Below are positions 45,801-57,652 of a DNA stretch of 64,000 nucleotides, one piece after another. Numbering within the stretch: position 1 is the stretch's first letter; every line of letters begins with the position of its first letter. A program made the position numbers and the translations under genes. Source of the DNA: Neurospora intermedia (lineage: Eukaryota > Ascomycota > Sordariomycetes > Sordariales > Sordariaceae); the NCBI GenBank assembly GCA_037102815.1, contig BTPP01000012.1, forward strand, positions 186,001 through 250,000. The letters are read 5' to 3'. The notes beneath the pieces are model-generated. The model worked only from the letters and a program-made list of their open reading frames with translations. It was not told the DNA's origin and did no database searches.

Positions 45801-46396
45801 ACTTGGACGATCAAGCAACCGTCGTAAAAGGAAACGTCGGCGGTGTGGAAGTCCAGAAGGAGAGAATGAGGAATAGTGCGAGTCTTTAGGTGGGGGATGA
45901 AGGCCGCGCCAAGGGCTGACGTGTAGCTGGTAACGGTCTCTTGTTGATCGAAGCGCCAGTGGTTCGGATGAAGGTGTACGATCAAGGAAGGCGGGTTCCC
46001 GGCGTGCTTTTTTAGGAAAGCCCGGTCCGATATTGGGACATTGGGGACGGACGGTGGCTCGAAGGTGGTAGCGAAAGCTGGAGGGCGTTGAGCGCTTCCG
46101 GGAACGGGGCCATGGCCAGACGGGGCCCGATTACGGGGACGGTTCGGAGGGGGTGGTCGAGCAGGGGAGCCGTTGGCCATGGTGTTTGCGCCGGGGGGAT
46201 TTGACGGCTGACGGGCGGAAGACGGGGCGCGCTTGGCGGACATTAGAGGGGAGGCCGAGTTGGGCGAGGCTGTATTGATGCCGTTGGTCTGGATTCCTAG
46301 GGGAATAGGACGCTTGACCTTGGTCGCGACTGGCGGCGGCGGCGGTTGGGGTTGCGACATGTTTGGCGACGCGCTGGTGGCAGTAGCGGGGCCCAT
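42821..46396 (-). CDS. spt20: SAGA complex subunit Spt20
   Basis: Structural subunit of the SAGA histone acetyltransferase coactivator, nuclear. One exon of 1191 residues from ATG 46396; M13 (46360) is an alternative start. The Spt20 domain lies at about 130-250, with P-S-L-I-V-H-L-H-P-N-H-W-R-F, H-S-L-L-L-D-F and Y-D-G-C-L-I-V-Q-V-Y. A proline-rich N-terminus of about 120 residues precedes it. A basic K-R-R-K-K patch and a charged helical stretch lead to a very long Q/A/M-rich region from about 480 to the end, with pure Q runs and Q-A dipeptide runs encoded by mixed CAG/CAA. The stop at 42823-42821 is followed by a further in-frame open region (separate entry), so the annotated C-terminus is uncertain. 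Family identity is clear from the Spt20 domain. Confidence 0.88.
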   Translation of the reverse strand: MGPATATSASPNMSQPQPPPPPVATKVKRPIPLGIQTNGINTASPNSASPLMSAKRAPSSARQPSNPPGANTMANGSPARPPPPNRPRNRAPSGHGPVPGSAQRPPAFATTFEPPSVPNVPISDRAFLKKHAGNPPSLIVHLHPNHWRFDQQETVTSYTSALGAAFIPHLKTRTIPHSLLLDFHTADVSFYDGCLIVQVYTYGTTTASKGPAEPVPASNDHSIHRWSPYVTPSSYAPYPKEALQEHQGAQPNGLIKQQDAKGNDKENIPAQDGQANGQSNQEVARKPITVVLRPTPESLATDLALGISNPMSKIMAIPPTPGASAQPVQTPMGPPSRKRKLDQIDLDPSNLVAAEAQILLSTLPPLDLEPTRDAEQLIAKLEQQIASDPAHSHAPPEPKRRKKTDAELAEEDANARQMEQYMLACDERRSNRAAGAPGAGHGSDGTGQATGSGFEPRFNQFQLLEEIKARVEQEKAEKELQEAEQRRILAMKQREQQQQQLAAAQAAKQQQLAAAQAQADQQQQAQQQQQQQQALLVAQQKQMEMERLKKEQNQKRMAMVQAQQQQQAQQQQAQQQAQAQAQAQAQAQAQAQAQAQAQAQAQQQAQQQAQQQAQQQAQQQQQQQQQQQQQAQSTSMGTPHTMPATMQNSPNLGNNMPNGVARFPQVSQGQVSSPIIRQNTPQMASSPMVNSVAMQASNSNMGGSPARPPSVAPSHGPMSVPMAASMSARGSQQSHAAGTPRMPSATPNMVHATPMSRPSVVPTPRLSQASPPPGMMANQQVGQAMLMNGPTGMPQMGGISVPPQNMNPQQAAVFIAQQQRALQQRMAAAGLQGHGNPMMAGQMTQAQLQQRFAQQQMLAARQQQQQQQQQQQPHMMAPGTRDIAAQYSAQLATMQHQQQQQQQQQYMGQMQGQMRAGMVGQPGQAGMINMAGLNPQQVALMQQQIALRQQQQQMAHQLQQQQAAQQGQPGVSAPGQPGMPGQVGVPRPNPAMPPISQQQLAALSVNPAVIQQINNVTSSLYSKKLPNFAEKWGGQPANIPPGELEAFKNQCRQHAKTMVIQNFLKTQQQAQAQAQAQMAGQAGGHGQLSQQQMQQMAQQMAQQMNAGQMGQGGMQGQMGNGMAGQMNGMAGQMAAQQMGQPMNAMTMQQLQHMQLQVAAQQAAAQQAAQQQQQQQQQQGQQQGMMGNQQGM

Positions 46397-48188
46397 TGGT
46401 ATCCCGTGTGGTGCGCCAGGGGCGACCTCGTAGGTAGATTAAATGACCGACTCTTGTTGTATCCTCCTATGCGACCGTGTTCACGTTGGAACTGGAACGG
46501 AATCGGGGTCGGGGGTATGTTGAAGGTTGAGGTGACTAGGTAAGGGAACGTCACGCGGAGAGCCGCTCGCTCGGCGATGATCCAACCAACAACGGTTCTC
46601 GATGGAGTTAGGTAAGGACCAGTCCGGGGTGACTACAGTACGCAGTAGGTAGGTATGGAGTCTCTGTCGGACGGGGCGTCAGCAGCCGAGCATGTCGGGG
46701 GCTTGGTTGTCAATGGGGACGTCTCCGGCGGAGGGGATGGTGACGATTCAAAGTTATTGTTGACATGTGCGGTAGTGACTGATTGACGACGATGATGATG
46801 GTGGATGGATGGGATTGACTGACCGATGGAATTGAAAGAGAGAAGCCCGGACAAGCAAGATCTGATCTGATGATGTCGGAAGGCCTGCCGCTGCTGTTCT
46901 TGGCTGGAATGGAAGTGTTGGTCACTCCGTCACAGGGCATGGAATCCAGTGTCGAGGCTTGGCGCTTAAGTTGCCCCTGTGTGTCAAAGGCCTTTGAAGT
47001 TTGGTGAAGAAAACAGCGCTTCCAGTAGGTACCTGGTAGCGCCTGCTAATACCTTGCCTAGGTACAGGGGCAACTAGTGATAGTAGGACGGGAGGTACTG
47101 CTGTAGGGCTGATCTCACTGTAGCTGCTCGCTGTAACTGCTGGTGGGCTGTCTATAACCCACTAGAGGTACCTAAGGGCAACTGTAGGGTTTCTAGGTAG
47201 GTAGAGGTATCTGAGGTGTCTGCTTTGTACGACGGGAGGGGACGGGAGCAACCACAGTGGAGGTCTTGGGTTGTCCGGGTCCCCTCAGCACCACGAGAAT
47301 TATCGACAATGGTGATGATATCCGTCTGTCGCCCGTACCCAATCTCCACGAGGAGATTCCAAATTCTATATACAAAAAGGGGGAAGAAAAAAGAATGTTC
47401 GAAGAGAAACAGTTGAAAATATCAACCTGAACCTGATGTTATGTTCTTGCCGAGAGGAGGATCCATATTGTGTGGGAATGATCTGATCATATGTCAAGTC
47501 TCGACCTGGGAGGATTGTCAAGGGAAGAAAGAAAGGCAACAGAACAGAGTATGGATGTCGAGGAACCTTTAATAGAGTTTAGTTCCATATTGGACCTCTG
47601 GCAGCTCGCCGCGGGCAGCGCATATACGAGCAAGTTTACTAAGTACTGTACCTACAGATGCCGAATGAGACAAACTCAGCTATAACCCTAACCCGCATCC
47701 CTGAATCGCCGAGGTACATGCAACGCCCGAACTGCGAAGACGAACAGCGACGGAGGACATAAGGAAAATTACCTACATCATAAAAGGGGCTATATCGAAA
47801 GTGCCTGCGGGCATCCCGCACCCAGAAAGCTAGGTAACTTATTTGTTTTGACCACCATCCCAAGGGAACTTCCCGTCCGTACCTACTTCCAGCCCTTCCC
47901 TCCCAACAGCCGGCTAGCAGCTGCAGAAGCCCTTACCTAAACGCTTCGGGAGCCCTTACTGATCTGTGGACTCCAAACAGTCCTGCTTCTTAGTGCGCAT
48001 GCCGATTGTACATGTTCACTTCATCCATCGAGACCCGTCATCCGTATCATCATATCCTATAGGTAGGTAGGTATTCAAGCCAAAAGAAATACTGGCCCGC
48101 TTCTTTCGTGTAGAGCAGAGTGGTATACATCAACAGCAACAACAAAACAAGGATATCATCATCACTCACCCTTCCCAGCAGCCCAAAT
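46397..48188. other. Spacer upstream of spt20, downstream of the Pex22-like gene
   Basis: Contains the spt20 promoter and leader and the 3' flank of the Pex22-like gene. TAGAGGTA copies occur at 47163 and 47202, near GGTACCTA-type sequence at 47027, 47058 and 47167. A TAGGTAGGTAGGT run is at 48059-48072. No gene is seen. Confidence 0.5.
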
Positions 48189-49568
48189 TCACTCCTGTCC
48201 CTGAACCCTCCTGACCCAATCATCACCCAACTTGCCCGCCCTCACATCAACAACCACCACTCCCCTCCCTCGCCCCACTCGCTCTTCCTTCTGCCACCAC
48301 TTGACCTCTTTGTCCTTCTCCTCCTTTTCTCCATTCTTCTCTGTGTCGTCGTCTTCAGAGTCAGAGTCCGCCAGACCGCCGTCTCCTTGCTCAGCGCCAA
48401 CCACCAACACAATGTCGTGCCTCAACCATGTCTGGAGTGAAGTGATGACGCTGCCATCGGGGCCGGCCAGAGATTCCTGGAGGTAGATGATTTCGGGCTG
48501 GATGTGACGCAAGATGTGGGAGTGGCCGGCGGGGGTGGAGAAGGTCAGGATATGCGAGGGCTTGGAAACGAGAGCGGCGGCTTGGTTGTAGAGAGAAGCG
48601 TAGGCAGAGTCGGCACTTGGATCAGAGTTAGTCAGAACAGAAGTGGAAATGGAGCAAGAAAAGGACTGGACATACAGAGGATCCTTGTCCTTGCTCTCGG
48701 CGGGGGTCTCGGCAGGGGTCTCGGCCTCGATGTTGGAGAAGGAAGAGCTTAGCGACGCAGGCTTGGAGGAGCCCTCGGACTTGTCCTTGAGTTGAGGGGC
48801 GTAGATCAAGATGTAGAGCTTGGTAAGGGAGAGGTCGATGTTACGGGGGATATGGGAGAGGATGGACTGGAGTAGTACGGGATCATTAGTAAATGGACCA
48901 TGGTTCTGTTTAGATCGACGAGGACTTACAGCATGTTCATGATACTCTTCGTCACCAGGTTCCACATGGTTATCGGCCGAGACAATAATGGCAACCTTTT
49001 TCCGGCGATGGTTCTTGCTGGGGGTGGCAGTGGTAGTGGTGGTAGCAGCGGGAGCGGGAACCGGGGCACTACTAGTGGTAGGTTGAACAACGGGCGTATC
49101 ATGTCTGGAAGGAGTAGCATTCTCAACCTGTTTTTTGGCATCCGGGTCGGACCACGTCTCGTCGTCAGCAAATTCGCTCCTCAGGCTATCTTCCTCACGG
49201 ATGGCGGAAAGGGCGGTACCCACAGCTGCGCCCGCTGCAGTCACGCCGGCGGCAACCTGTCGCTTCGCGCTGTTGAAGAAATCGGCCGGACTCGGGGTGC
49301 GCCGGGGGCCCCATCCTCCTTCGGCCTGTTGTGCTTGGGCTGGCGGCTTCAGACGGCCTTCGCCAGTGGCTCCGTAGGGCGGGTTGTCACCGTAGTCGGC
49401 GTTCTCGTAATCGAGTTCCTGGACGGTCGAGTTGGTGTCATGTTCGCCGGTCCGGTCCTTGCGCTGGCTCCAGATCCATGCTGCGACACTGACGGTAGCA
49501 ACGGCGGCCGTCACAACCAGCGGCACCCAGGTACCTAGAGGGCCATTACGGCGTCTGTTGTCGGACAT
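48189..49568 (-). CDS. Pex22-like peroxin (tentative)
   Basis: Three exons: 49568-48930, 48866-48676 and 48615-48189, about 418 residues. Introns have GTAAGT/CTCCAG and GTATGT/CTAAC/CCAAG. One membrane segment at about 13-33 (W-V-P-L-V-V-T-A-A-V) follows a short basic N-terminus, leaving a large cytosolic domain with a disordered first part. The folded block starts at K-K-V-A-I-I-V-S-A-D-N and continues with L-S-L-T-K-L-Y-I-L-I-Y-A-P, H-I-L-T-F-S-T-P-A-G-H and I-Y-L-Q-E-S-L. This layout matches fungal proteins annotated Pex22-like, the peroxisomal anchor of the ubiquitin-conjugating enzyme Pex4. Both introns (63 and 60 bases) are stop-free and frame-preserving, so an unspliced frame also exists. 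An upstream in-frame ATG at 49622 would add 18 residues before the anchor. The name is tentative; the coding status is firm. Confidence 0.65.
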   Translation of the reverse strand: MSDNRRRNGPLGTWVPLVVTAAVATVSVAAWIWSQRKDRTGEHDTNSTVQELDYENADYGDNPPYGATGEGRLKPPAQAQQAEGGWGPRRTPSPADFFNSAKRQVAAGVTAAGAAVGTALSAIREEDSLRSEFADDETWSDPDAKKQVENATPSRHDTPVVQPTTSSAPVPAPAATTTTTATPSKNHRRKKVAIIVSADNHVEPGDEEYHEHAVSPRRSKQNHGPFTNDPVLLQSILSHIPRNIDLSLTKLYILIYAPQLKDKSEGSSKPASLSSSFSNIEAETPAETPAESKDKDPLYVQSFSCSISTSVLTNSDPSADSAYASLYNQAAALVSKPSHILTFSTPAGHSHILRHIQPEIIYLQESLAGPDGSVITSLQTWLRHDIVLVVGAEQGDGGLADSDSEDDDTEKNGEKEEKDKEVKWWQKEERVGRGRGVVVVDVRAGKLGDDWVRRVQGQE

Positions 49569-50649
49569 TATAGCGATCGAAGTGGCGAAGATGACGTTTC
49601 TTGTTCTATGTATGTCGGGCACGTTCTAGATGGCCACTTTCATGGCAATGTCGTGTGTGTGTCAGCTGTGTCGAGCTGTCGGGTGCCGAGAACCGTTTCG
49701 CTTTCTTCGTCTTTCGTCCAGACCTCGCAGGCGTCCTTCCAGTCGAACAACCTGAAAGAAGATGAATACGGGAGATGTTTGCGACAACACAACTGAAGTG
49801 AGGAGAAGTGTGTGTATGTAGGCGCGCAAAGATGGAAATGTTGTGGCTGGTCGCTAGTTGCCGAATGTAGCGGCCCACTGACAAACCATAGGGCGGAGTC
49901 TATCACATCAACCTAACTGGGGAGAGAGGTAGGGGTCTTGGACTGGGTTTGTTGACAGTGACTGGGCGAGCTGGGGGTCCTGGGGAAGTGGATGCCTCTC
50001 TCCAGCTGCACAATGTCGAGCCAACGAGGGCAAAGAGTTCAGCTGGAAGAGAGGAAGGAGGTCCTCATGACGCTGCGTCCCCTCTTCAACCGAGGCTGGT
50101 GAGTGGTTGGTCAAAGGATGGACGTCTTGCACTGGACAGTGGACTTTCAGTGACTGAGTGCAAGGAGAGACTGAGCTTCCAGTGGCACCGCCTTCCTGGT
50201 CAGGAATGTCCAGTTGCAAGCGTCATGTCCGCCAAGCATCCAAAAGCGCACTTGACCGTATCTGGATTGGCAGCGAAGATCAGGGCGTGTTTTTAGCAAG
50301 ATCGCTGCTTTCACGCCCTCTTTCCTCTGCATTTGTCCGTCTGAACTGTAAGAGCGCACGGGCCACTTCCACATGCCCCTCCATCAGTGAGAGAGAGAGC
50401 TTTCGCTTCCTTCATTGAGACTTTGCGATTGTGAGTCAAGAAATCGACATTTGAACAAGACAAGACATTCACCACATCTACCAAAAACATCGACATCAAA
50501 GAAACAACACCATTTACGCGCTCTTATATTACACGGCGCCGTTGTTTCTCCGTCGATTTAGATACCCGACATCAGAATACCGGTGTCACCTTGTTGTGCG
50601 CAAAATAATTCGACGTCAACATCCAAGTTCCTCTTAAAACATCTTCAAG
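49569..50649. promoter_or_regulatory. Divergent promoter region, Pex22-like and eIF2B gamma genes
   Basis: Both genes start outward from this 1.1-kb spacer. The eIF2B side has an A/C-rich leader (CATCAAAGAAACAACACC near 50492-50510) ending TCTTCAAGATGCC at the start codon. Short frames here lack domains. Nothing else can be supported. Confidence 0.5.
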
Positions 50650-52609
50650 ATGCCCCACGCTGTGACTATCGCGACTCCGGGCCTCCAGGCCTTGATCCTG
50701 TGCGGTCCCGGCAGCTCGTTTCCCACATTCACTGCCAACCCAGATGAGAACCCCAAGGCTCTCTTACCAATCGCCAACAGGCCCATGGTCTGGTATCCTC
50801 TCGACTTTTGCTACCGCGCAGGCATCACAAGTAGGTCATGTCTTTGTCATCATCTTGGTGGTGTTTGAGTGAGATTGGATATCAGCATGTCTTGGCATAT
50901 TCTCTCGACATAATACTAACTCTACTCAGACATCACCCTCATCTGCCCCCCTACGGCCCAGCAAGCCATCCAAACCGCCCTCAACACAAATCCCTTCCTC
51001 ACCAGCCTACCATACCCCAGGCCCGATCTCCTAGCACCCAAGGACCTCGACCAGAACACGGGCACAGCAGAGATTCTCCGTCTCCCCGAAGTCCAAGAAA
51101 CAGTAACCTCTGACTTCCTCGTCCTTCCCTGCGACTTGGTATGCGAGCTCGGTGCCGACAAGCTCCTCCAAGCTTGGATGGTCAAGTCTGCCAGTCTCAC
51201 AGACCTCCTTGACGACACACGGTCCGAGAATGGCTCTCCCAAGCGTAGCGGTGGTCTCGGTGTATGGTATCAGACCAAGACCGCCACCCCCATCAAGGGC
51301 GAGGAGACCGATTTCCTGGCCACTGTTCCTCTGCCATCCTCTTCCGTCAGCCCTCCCAGAGGCTCGCTGTTCCCCAACATCTCCAAGGTCGTCTACTCAA
51401 CACCCACCGACTCGTTGAAAGATCTCCTCGAAGAAGAGAAAGGCTTCCCCATACGCCACGCCCTTCTCAACCAACATCCCCGCGTGCGCATGCTGACCAC
51501 CCACCGCGACGCCCACATTTACATCTTCCCCCACTGGGTCATGGATTTCGTGAGGGAGAATGAACGCTTGGAGACCATTGGCGAGGATGTCCTAGGTTGG
51601 TGGGCCAAAGCCGGCTGGCAAAAGGGTCTTTCCAAGAAGCTCGGTCTCGACGCCATCCTCGGTCAGTCCAGCACCACCGTCTCCAACACTGACGGCAAGA
51701 CCTCCCCCGTTGGCTCCCACAGCCCCAAGGACTCCACCGCCAAGCACCCAACTGGCTCGCAAATCCACGACGCCATTTCCGCCTCCGGCACCACCAACCT
51801 CGAAGGCCCCGTCCGCCCCGTCATCCGCACCGGCGACAAGCCCGGTCACGAGGGAACCGAGTCCGCCAACGAGAAGCAGAACGACAGCACCATTCCGCCC
51901 ATGCTCGCCTACATCCACCCTTCCTCCTCGACCGATTCCACCACCTCCACCCCCCTGATTCGCCGCGTCGACACCGCCCAGCTCCTCCTGCAAATCTCTC
52001 TGCAACTCGCCAAGCTGCCCTCGATCGAAGAAGTCGGTTCCGCCGAGGCAGCTTCGCCCTTCGCTCACACGCGCAAGGTCGCCTACCCGGAGGGCGTCAA
52101 GCCGCGCACGACCATCACCAAGCAGGACTCGCTGGTGGCGGACAATGTCACGGTCCAAGAAAAGACGAGCATCAAGGAGTGTGTGATTGGCGCCAACTGC
52201 CAGATTGGCGAGGGCGCCAAGTTGAGCCAGTGTCTGCTGATGGACGGCGTGGTGGTGGGCAAGAACTGTAAGCTGACCAAGTGCATCCTTGGTAAGCGCA
52301 GTGAGGTGGGCGAGGGGTGCACGTTGACGGAGTGTGAGGTGCAGGAGAATCTGTTGGTTGAGGCTAAGAGTATGTTTTTTTTTTTTTCTTTTTTTTTCTC
52401 TATCTTTCTATCCCTCACTCCTCCTCCAAACGGTTTACTGATATGTGTGTCAAACAGCGGAAACAAAGAACGAAAAGTTCATGTCTTCCTCCGGTCTCGA
52501 AGCTACCGAGGAGGATCTTGCCGAGGATGATGACGATGAGGAGAACGATGGCAACGGCAATGATGACGACGACGAGGATGAGGAGGATGATGAGTCGGCG
52601 GAGGAATAG
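50650..52609 (+). CDS. gcd1: Translation initiation factor eIF2B subunit gamma
   Basis: Catalytic-subcomplex subunit of the guanine nucleotide exchange factor for eIF2 (yeast Gcd1), cytosolic, and a target of amino-acid starvation signalling through phosphorylated eIF2. Three exons: 50650-50830, 50930-52369 and 52458-52609, about 590 residues; donors GTAGGT and GTATGT, acceptors CTCAG and AACAG. The N-terminal nucleotidyltransferase-like domain begins L-Q-A-L-I-L-C-G-P-G and includes P-K-A-L-L-P-I-A-N-R-P-M. A S/T/P-rich insert lies around 340-420. The C-terminal left-handed beta helix from about 460 shows hexapeptide rungs (I-K-E-C-V-I-G-A-N-C-Q-I-G). The last exon encodes a D/E-rich acidic tail ending E-S-A-E-E. 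The beta-helix is needed for binding the epsilon subunit. Identity is firm. Confidence 0.93.
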
Positions 52610-53474
52610 GATATCCTTTCTGCTCCATCGACTCCGCAAACTCACCAGCGTGGGCAGCAGCACGAGTCGCAGCAGCGCCAGCAACAGTCGCAACAGCCGC
52701 AGCAGCAGACAAGGTCCAGAAAAGGAAGCTGGCTCAGTCGATTGTCGGGGTCAGGAGGCGGAGGAGGAGATGAGTAGTCTACGTGTCGTCAAATGGCATG
52801 TTTAGGGTTTGGTTGGATGGTTGGTTGAATGCTTGTTTGAGTACACATACACATACCCTTTAGAAACGGTTCTAGGTTATCCAAAAGTTGTTTTTATTTT
52901 GCCAACCCCGACCCCAGGAAACGTTGCCCGAGTCGGCACTGCATTACATTGGTTTCGTTGCTATCAAAGCCTCCATGATAGAACAAGCAAAGGGGACTGC
53001 TATAGATCGATGGATTCAGAGTTGAGTAGGGCCATTGACCTAGTTAGGTAACTCATCTATGACTTAGTTGTCTGGTTGGTAGTTAGATACCTGGGGTATA
53101 CTTCATAGAGAAACAATGGAGTCGAAGTCTCTTACACAGCACCCGTGTCTTTCTTGCGGAGGTACAGAAGTGCATAGTAGGAATTCCAATACACCGAATG
53201 CTGTATATATTCAGTGCTTCTAGTTTCCCATGTCTGGAGATACCTCTCTGATCATAAGGGTCCTACTCGACATCCTTGCTCGCTATTCTTTGACGGTAAT
53301 GTAGGTACGGTGTCTCTGGAAAGGCACATTTGATATTACAATGAGATTTATCTGTAGACATGGCTTAGTAGGTACCTACGGGGTATCTACTGTTACCTTA
53401 GTACTGACCGATCCCCCACCATTGGTAGCAGCACCACATGTCAATACCCTAATTGTTACCTAACCTTTCTCTTG

Positions 53475-53476
<2 letters not shown>

Positions 53477-53520
<44 letters not shown>
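53477..53520. repeat. Poly(T) tract, 44 bases
   Basis: Uninterrupted T run on the plus strand after CTTGTC. Confidence 0.9.
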
Positions 53521-54379
53521 CGCTTTTTTTCTTCAGTTTGTGAACAATATCTACCTCCACGTAGGTACATACGTACAACAACCAACACACCTCCCCCCCC
53601 TCCATGTCTCTCCTCCTTAGCATAATTAATAGCCTCTAGCAAGCTCACCGCTCAATCTATGTATTGTAAATCACACACAGTGCTACGACCAGTTTCTGGA
53701 GACAGGAGGTTACATCCATTCAGGCACGAGATATACATAGTGCAGTACTACCATAGGTACCGTATGTAGAGATACCCGATAAGGCTCGGCTCGAGAAGAA
53801 AAGGGACGGGTCAGAAAAGGGGCACGGGAAAAAGGGAGGGAGGGAGGCCTCCCGGTACATGGCATGACATGACGCACGACCTGCGGCTTCTTTAGTTGTC
53901 CTTCAGTATTGGTTACTGTGGTAGTAGATTAGGTAAAGGTCATGCACACGCAAGTTGTAAATATTGCTATGTAGGTAGGTAAGTAGGTAGGTAGGTACCG
54001 ACATGCTGTCTAATGCCCAGTTTTCATACAGAAAAACTAAGTGAATCTAAGTGAATATCGGAAGGTTGATGATGACCTTGTTTGTACCGGAAATGTTTAG
54101 TCATAAGTCAGTGGGTGCCTCTAGTAGTAATGTGCCTGGCGGTACAATGATGATAGTAGGTACGTGCTCTCGAGCTATTAAGGGAACACACAAAAGTATA
54201 TCCATAGGTATCTAGAGGTATATGGAGGTTTTGGGAGGTATGTACTTGACACTAGGTACATACGTCCAGTCCACCTCCAGCTCGAACTCAAACCCAAACT
54301 TGGAAAGATGAAAAGGTGGAAATGACAGGGCTTGATACCTACCTACCTAGGAGAAAAAGCCGAGAGAAAAGAAGGAGAG

Positions 54380-54491
<112 letters not shown>

Positions 54492-57400
54492 ACCTATAGC
54501 TGGAATGGTCTCCTATGGGCAACACAATACAAACACAGCACAAACCAGTGAAGGCAAAAACATGACTAAATATTATGGTATAAAAGTTATTATGCATGTG
54601 GTGCACCACTACTTTGGTAGTGTATATACAACAACATACTACAATGGGCATATAGTAAGCAGGACAAGGCGGGAGGCTCAAAATAGCAGGGCTGGTATGT
54701 GGCTTATGGCTTATGGCTTATGGCTGAGTTTCCGATGATGCAGGTTGTAGGTAGTGTAAGAGCTTGTGGAAGGTGATAATACAACCACATATGTAGTCTC
54801 AATCGGCATTTTGAAACGAGGATACATAGGCAGGCGTGTTACATGTGGGATGATCATAATGAGGGGTTGGTACAACATACTTCCATCTAGTCTATTCCGG
54901 TTCAGTTTTAGTTGAGGTTTGAAGGGTATGTAGGTAAAGTGGATTTTATATAGTGTCCCATGGATGAAAGAACTAAACAACCAAAAAACATGGAGAATGA
55001 ATGACGTGCAGTGAGCATCCTCAATTCTATGATGTGTAGTTGTCACTGACGCTAGATGGGCGATTGACTAACTGGGGTTGTACCACCTACCTGGTCGAAA
55101 GAAGGAAGCGGTGATAAGTACCGGATTTATGAGAATTCCCTTGGAGAGCACCACGCCGTCAAGTGGGAGGTTTTCACTTGGGTTAGGCTATCTGGCCCAC
55201 GAGCCTGTGTTCCTCTGTTGTTCTTGGGTTTGTCCTTGGGCTTGGGCTTGGGCGATCATGATCGACATCAGGGTTTCTTAGCCTGACTATTTCGACTGCG
55301 TTTTCTGTATGACACAGTGTCCTCCTTGACCACGACGACGACCCATGAAAAACTCAGCATCCAGGGGCGGCATGCAGTTCTTGTGTAATATGTAGTGCAA
55401 TTTGTTGACAAAGGCGTGGTGAAGCTATTGGTAGGTAACAGTTACCCCCCGGAAAACCGGCTTGGCACAATGACGGTATTTGCTAAATATTAGTCTAGAC
55501 AATTGCCAAAGCCCATGCTCACCCGCCGATCTGGATCTGTAGTGTAGAAATACTGCGGTGCTAAATAGACCCACGTGTTCGCGAGCGACATTGGATCTGG
55601 CGGACCTAGCTGGGGATCTGGACTTTTGCTAGAAGCTACACTAGGGAATCTAACCAGCCTTGGGGAAAGAAGATCTTGGGCAAATCTTGGTGAGATGACG
55701 GAAGTCGTTTTCCAAGCTCCGCCAAGGACATAGGAACCTAGTGTAATGTCGGCATAGACGAACCAAATCCAACGGAAAAGGGAACGAGGCGTGGACGGAA
55801 TGTCGTCTGGGGTGGAGACTGGGAAATGTCCCTCCAGTGTAAAATGGGAACAAAATGGAAATGGGGTGGAATCGAGGCTGTTAGTGGACCGGTCAGTTGG
55901 TACAAAGTGGCTCCGGGCTGAGCTGGAGTTCCCGTCCCGTCCAGGGAGCGGTCAGTTTCAAGCACGTTTTGATTTGATTGGTTGGGGGAAACCATGTCTT
56001 TTTTTCGCTGAGAGTTGAAGTCTCGAACAAGTTGTACATCTGAGAGTTGTCTGTACCGAGCCGAGTTCGGACCTTCAAATGGACGAACCGGAGAGGCCAT
56101 CGGGACAATGGGGTTCGTCTGCTGTTGTTATTTGTTCCTGAATGACGACGGCCATGCCGTGTGGCACGAATGACAAAATTGAGAAGCAGCAGCAGGCTGA
56201 GTGGGAGCCCCGCTTTGACAATCACGACTGTACCATAGCCGTTGGTTGACCGGTCAGGTCAATATCGACAACGAAGCGAAAAAGGTGTGTCGCACACCCA
56301 GAGTTGTCAAGACGGATGATTTGCGCCGGGGATACAGGATTGCCGTCCGCGATAACAGCCTCGACTTTTGGACTAATAGGCGATGTTGGGCTCCTATCAG
56401 CCAAAACAGGGATGGAAAACTTGGAAGGGATGATATGCTCCTGGCCGGAGTCCGGAGCATTCTGACAGACATACATACATACGGACGTATGGCGGGCCGT
56501 TATTGATATGTACCGACTACACGAGAGGTAAGACGGAAGACAGAGATAAGGATAATCCTTCTTGGTGTAATCAAGGCACGCCGTGGATCATACATACGTG
56601 TAATCGGTAAGTAAGCGGATGGACACGGCGGGAAATCAGGTCAAAGGAATTCAGAGGATCAGAGAGAAGCAACTTAAGCCAATGGGAGAAGTTCCAGGAG
56701 CGGGACGAGCCTGTCAACGATTAGAGCCCGGGAACGTGACAGATAACAAATGCTGTTCAGGACCGAAGAGGGCTTCGGATTCAGATGGGGTGACAGATGG
56801 AGTCCCGTCTGGAGAAGATGGAAATCCCATCAAACGAAGCTGAAGGAAGTCAAGTCGTACAGCAGCTGGAGTCTGAAAAGATACGTACCTATCTGGGTAC
56901 CTTTAGGGCCACGAGTCCCCTCTCTTCCTCTACAGTGGGATGGAACCGAGGGAGCCCTGGGACACTAACCTAACAGGAGGGACAGTGACGGCAGCACTGT
57001 ACGTAACATGGTAGTCGTACCTAACAAGACCATGCAGCTGACATCAAATCCCATTCCATGATCAGTGCACGCATCACGTCCCCTGCACCGGCTTGGACTT
57101 TTTTTTTTTTGGCCACTACGCGTAACACATCGATGTTGCTCTATTCCTGTTCCTGATGTTGATTATTTCCTTGTTTACCCAATTATAAACACCCCTGATT
57201 GGGCTGAAAGTGGAAGACAGCCCAAGAGACGGTGCGTGACCATCACCATTTGAACTTTTTTCGAATTGTTAACGAGGTACGTACCTGACTGTTACTGTGG
57301 TGTTACGTACGTACACTGTACTTGGCGGGCCAAGGGCGCAACGAAAAGACGAAGAACTGCGATGGAAAGCGGGGCGCGGCATTGGCATCTCGGCTCCTAA

Positions 57401-57652
57401 TACGCACTGTCTCCACACACGGCTCTCCTTCAGCGTAGTAGTAGAGAGCGAGATGGCGGGTTCAGTTCCCTACCGCTCGCTGCCACTCAAAACCTCCCCC
57501 AAAACACTACACTACCAAACACGACTCTAGATTCGACACCCACAACCAACATTCATCACCAATACCGACGATAGATCGACTGCCCCAACAATCCCGCGTC
57601 AATTTCCTGTACTTCCATTCCTGTATCTGCGCAGCTGTCAGATGTCCTCCCC

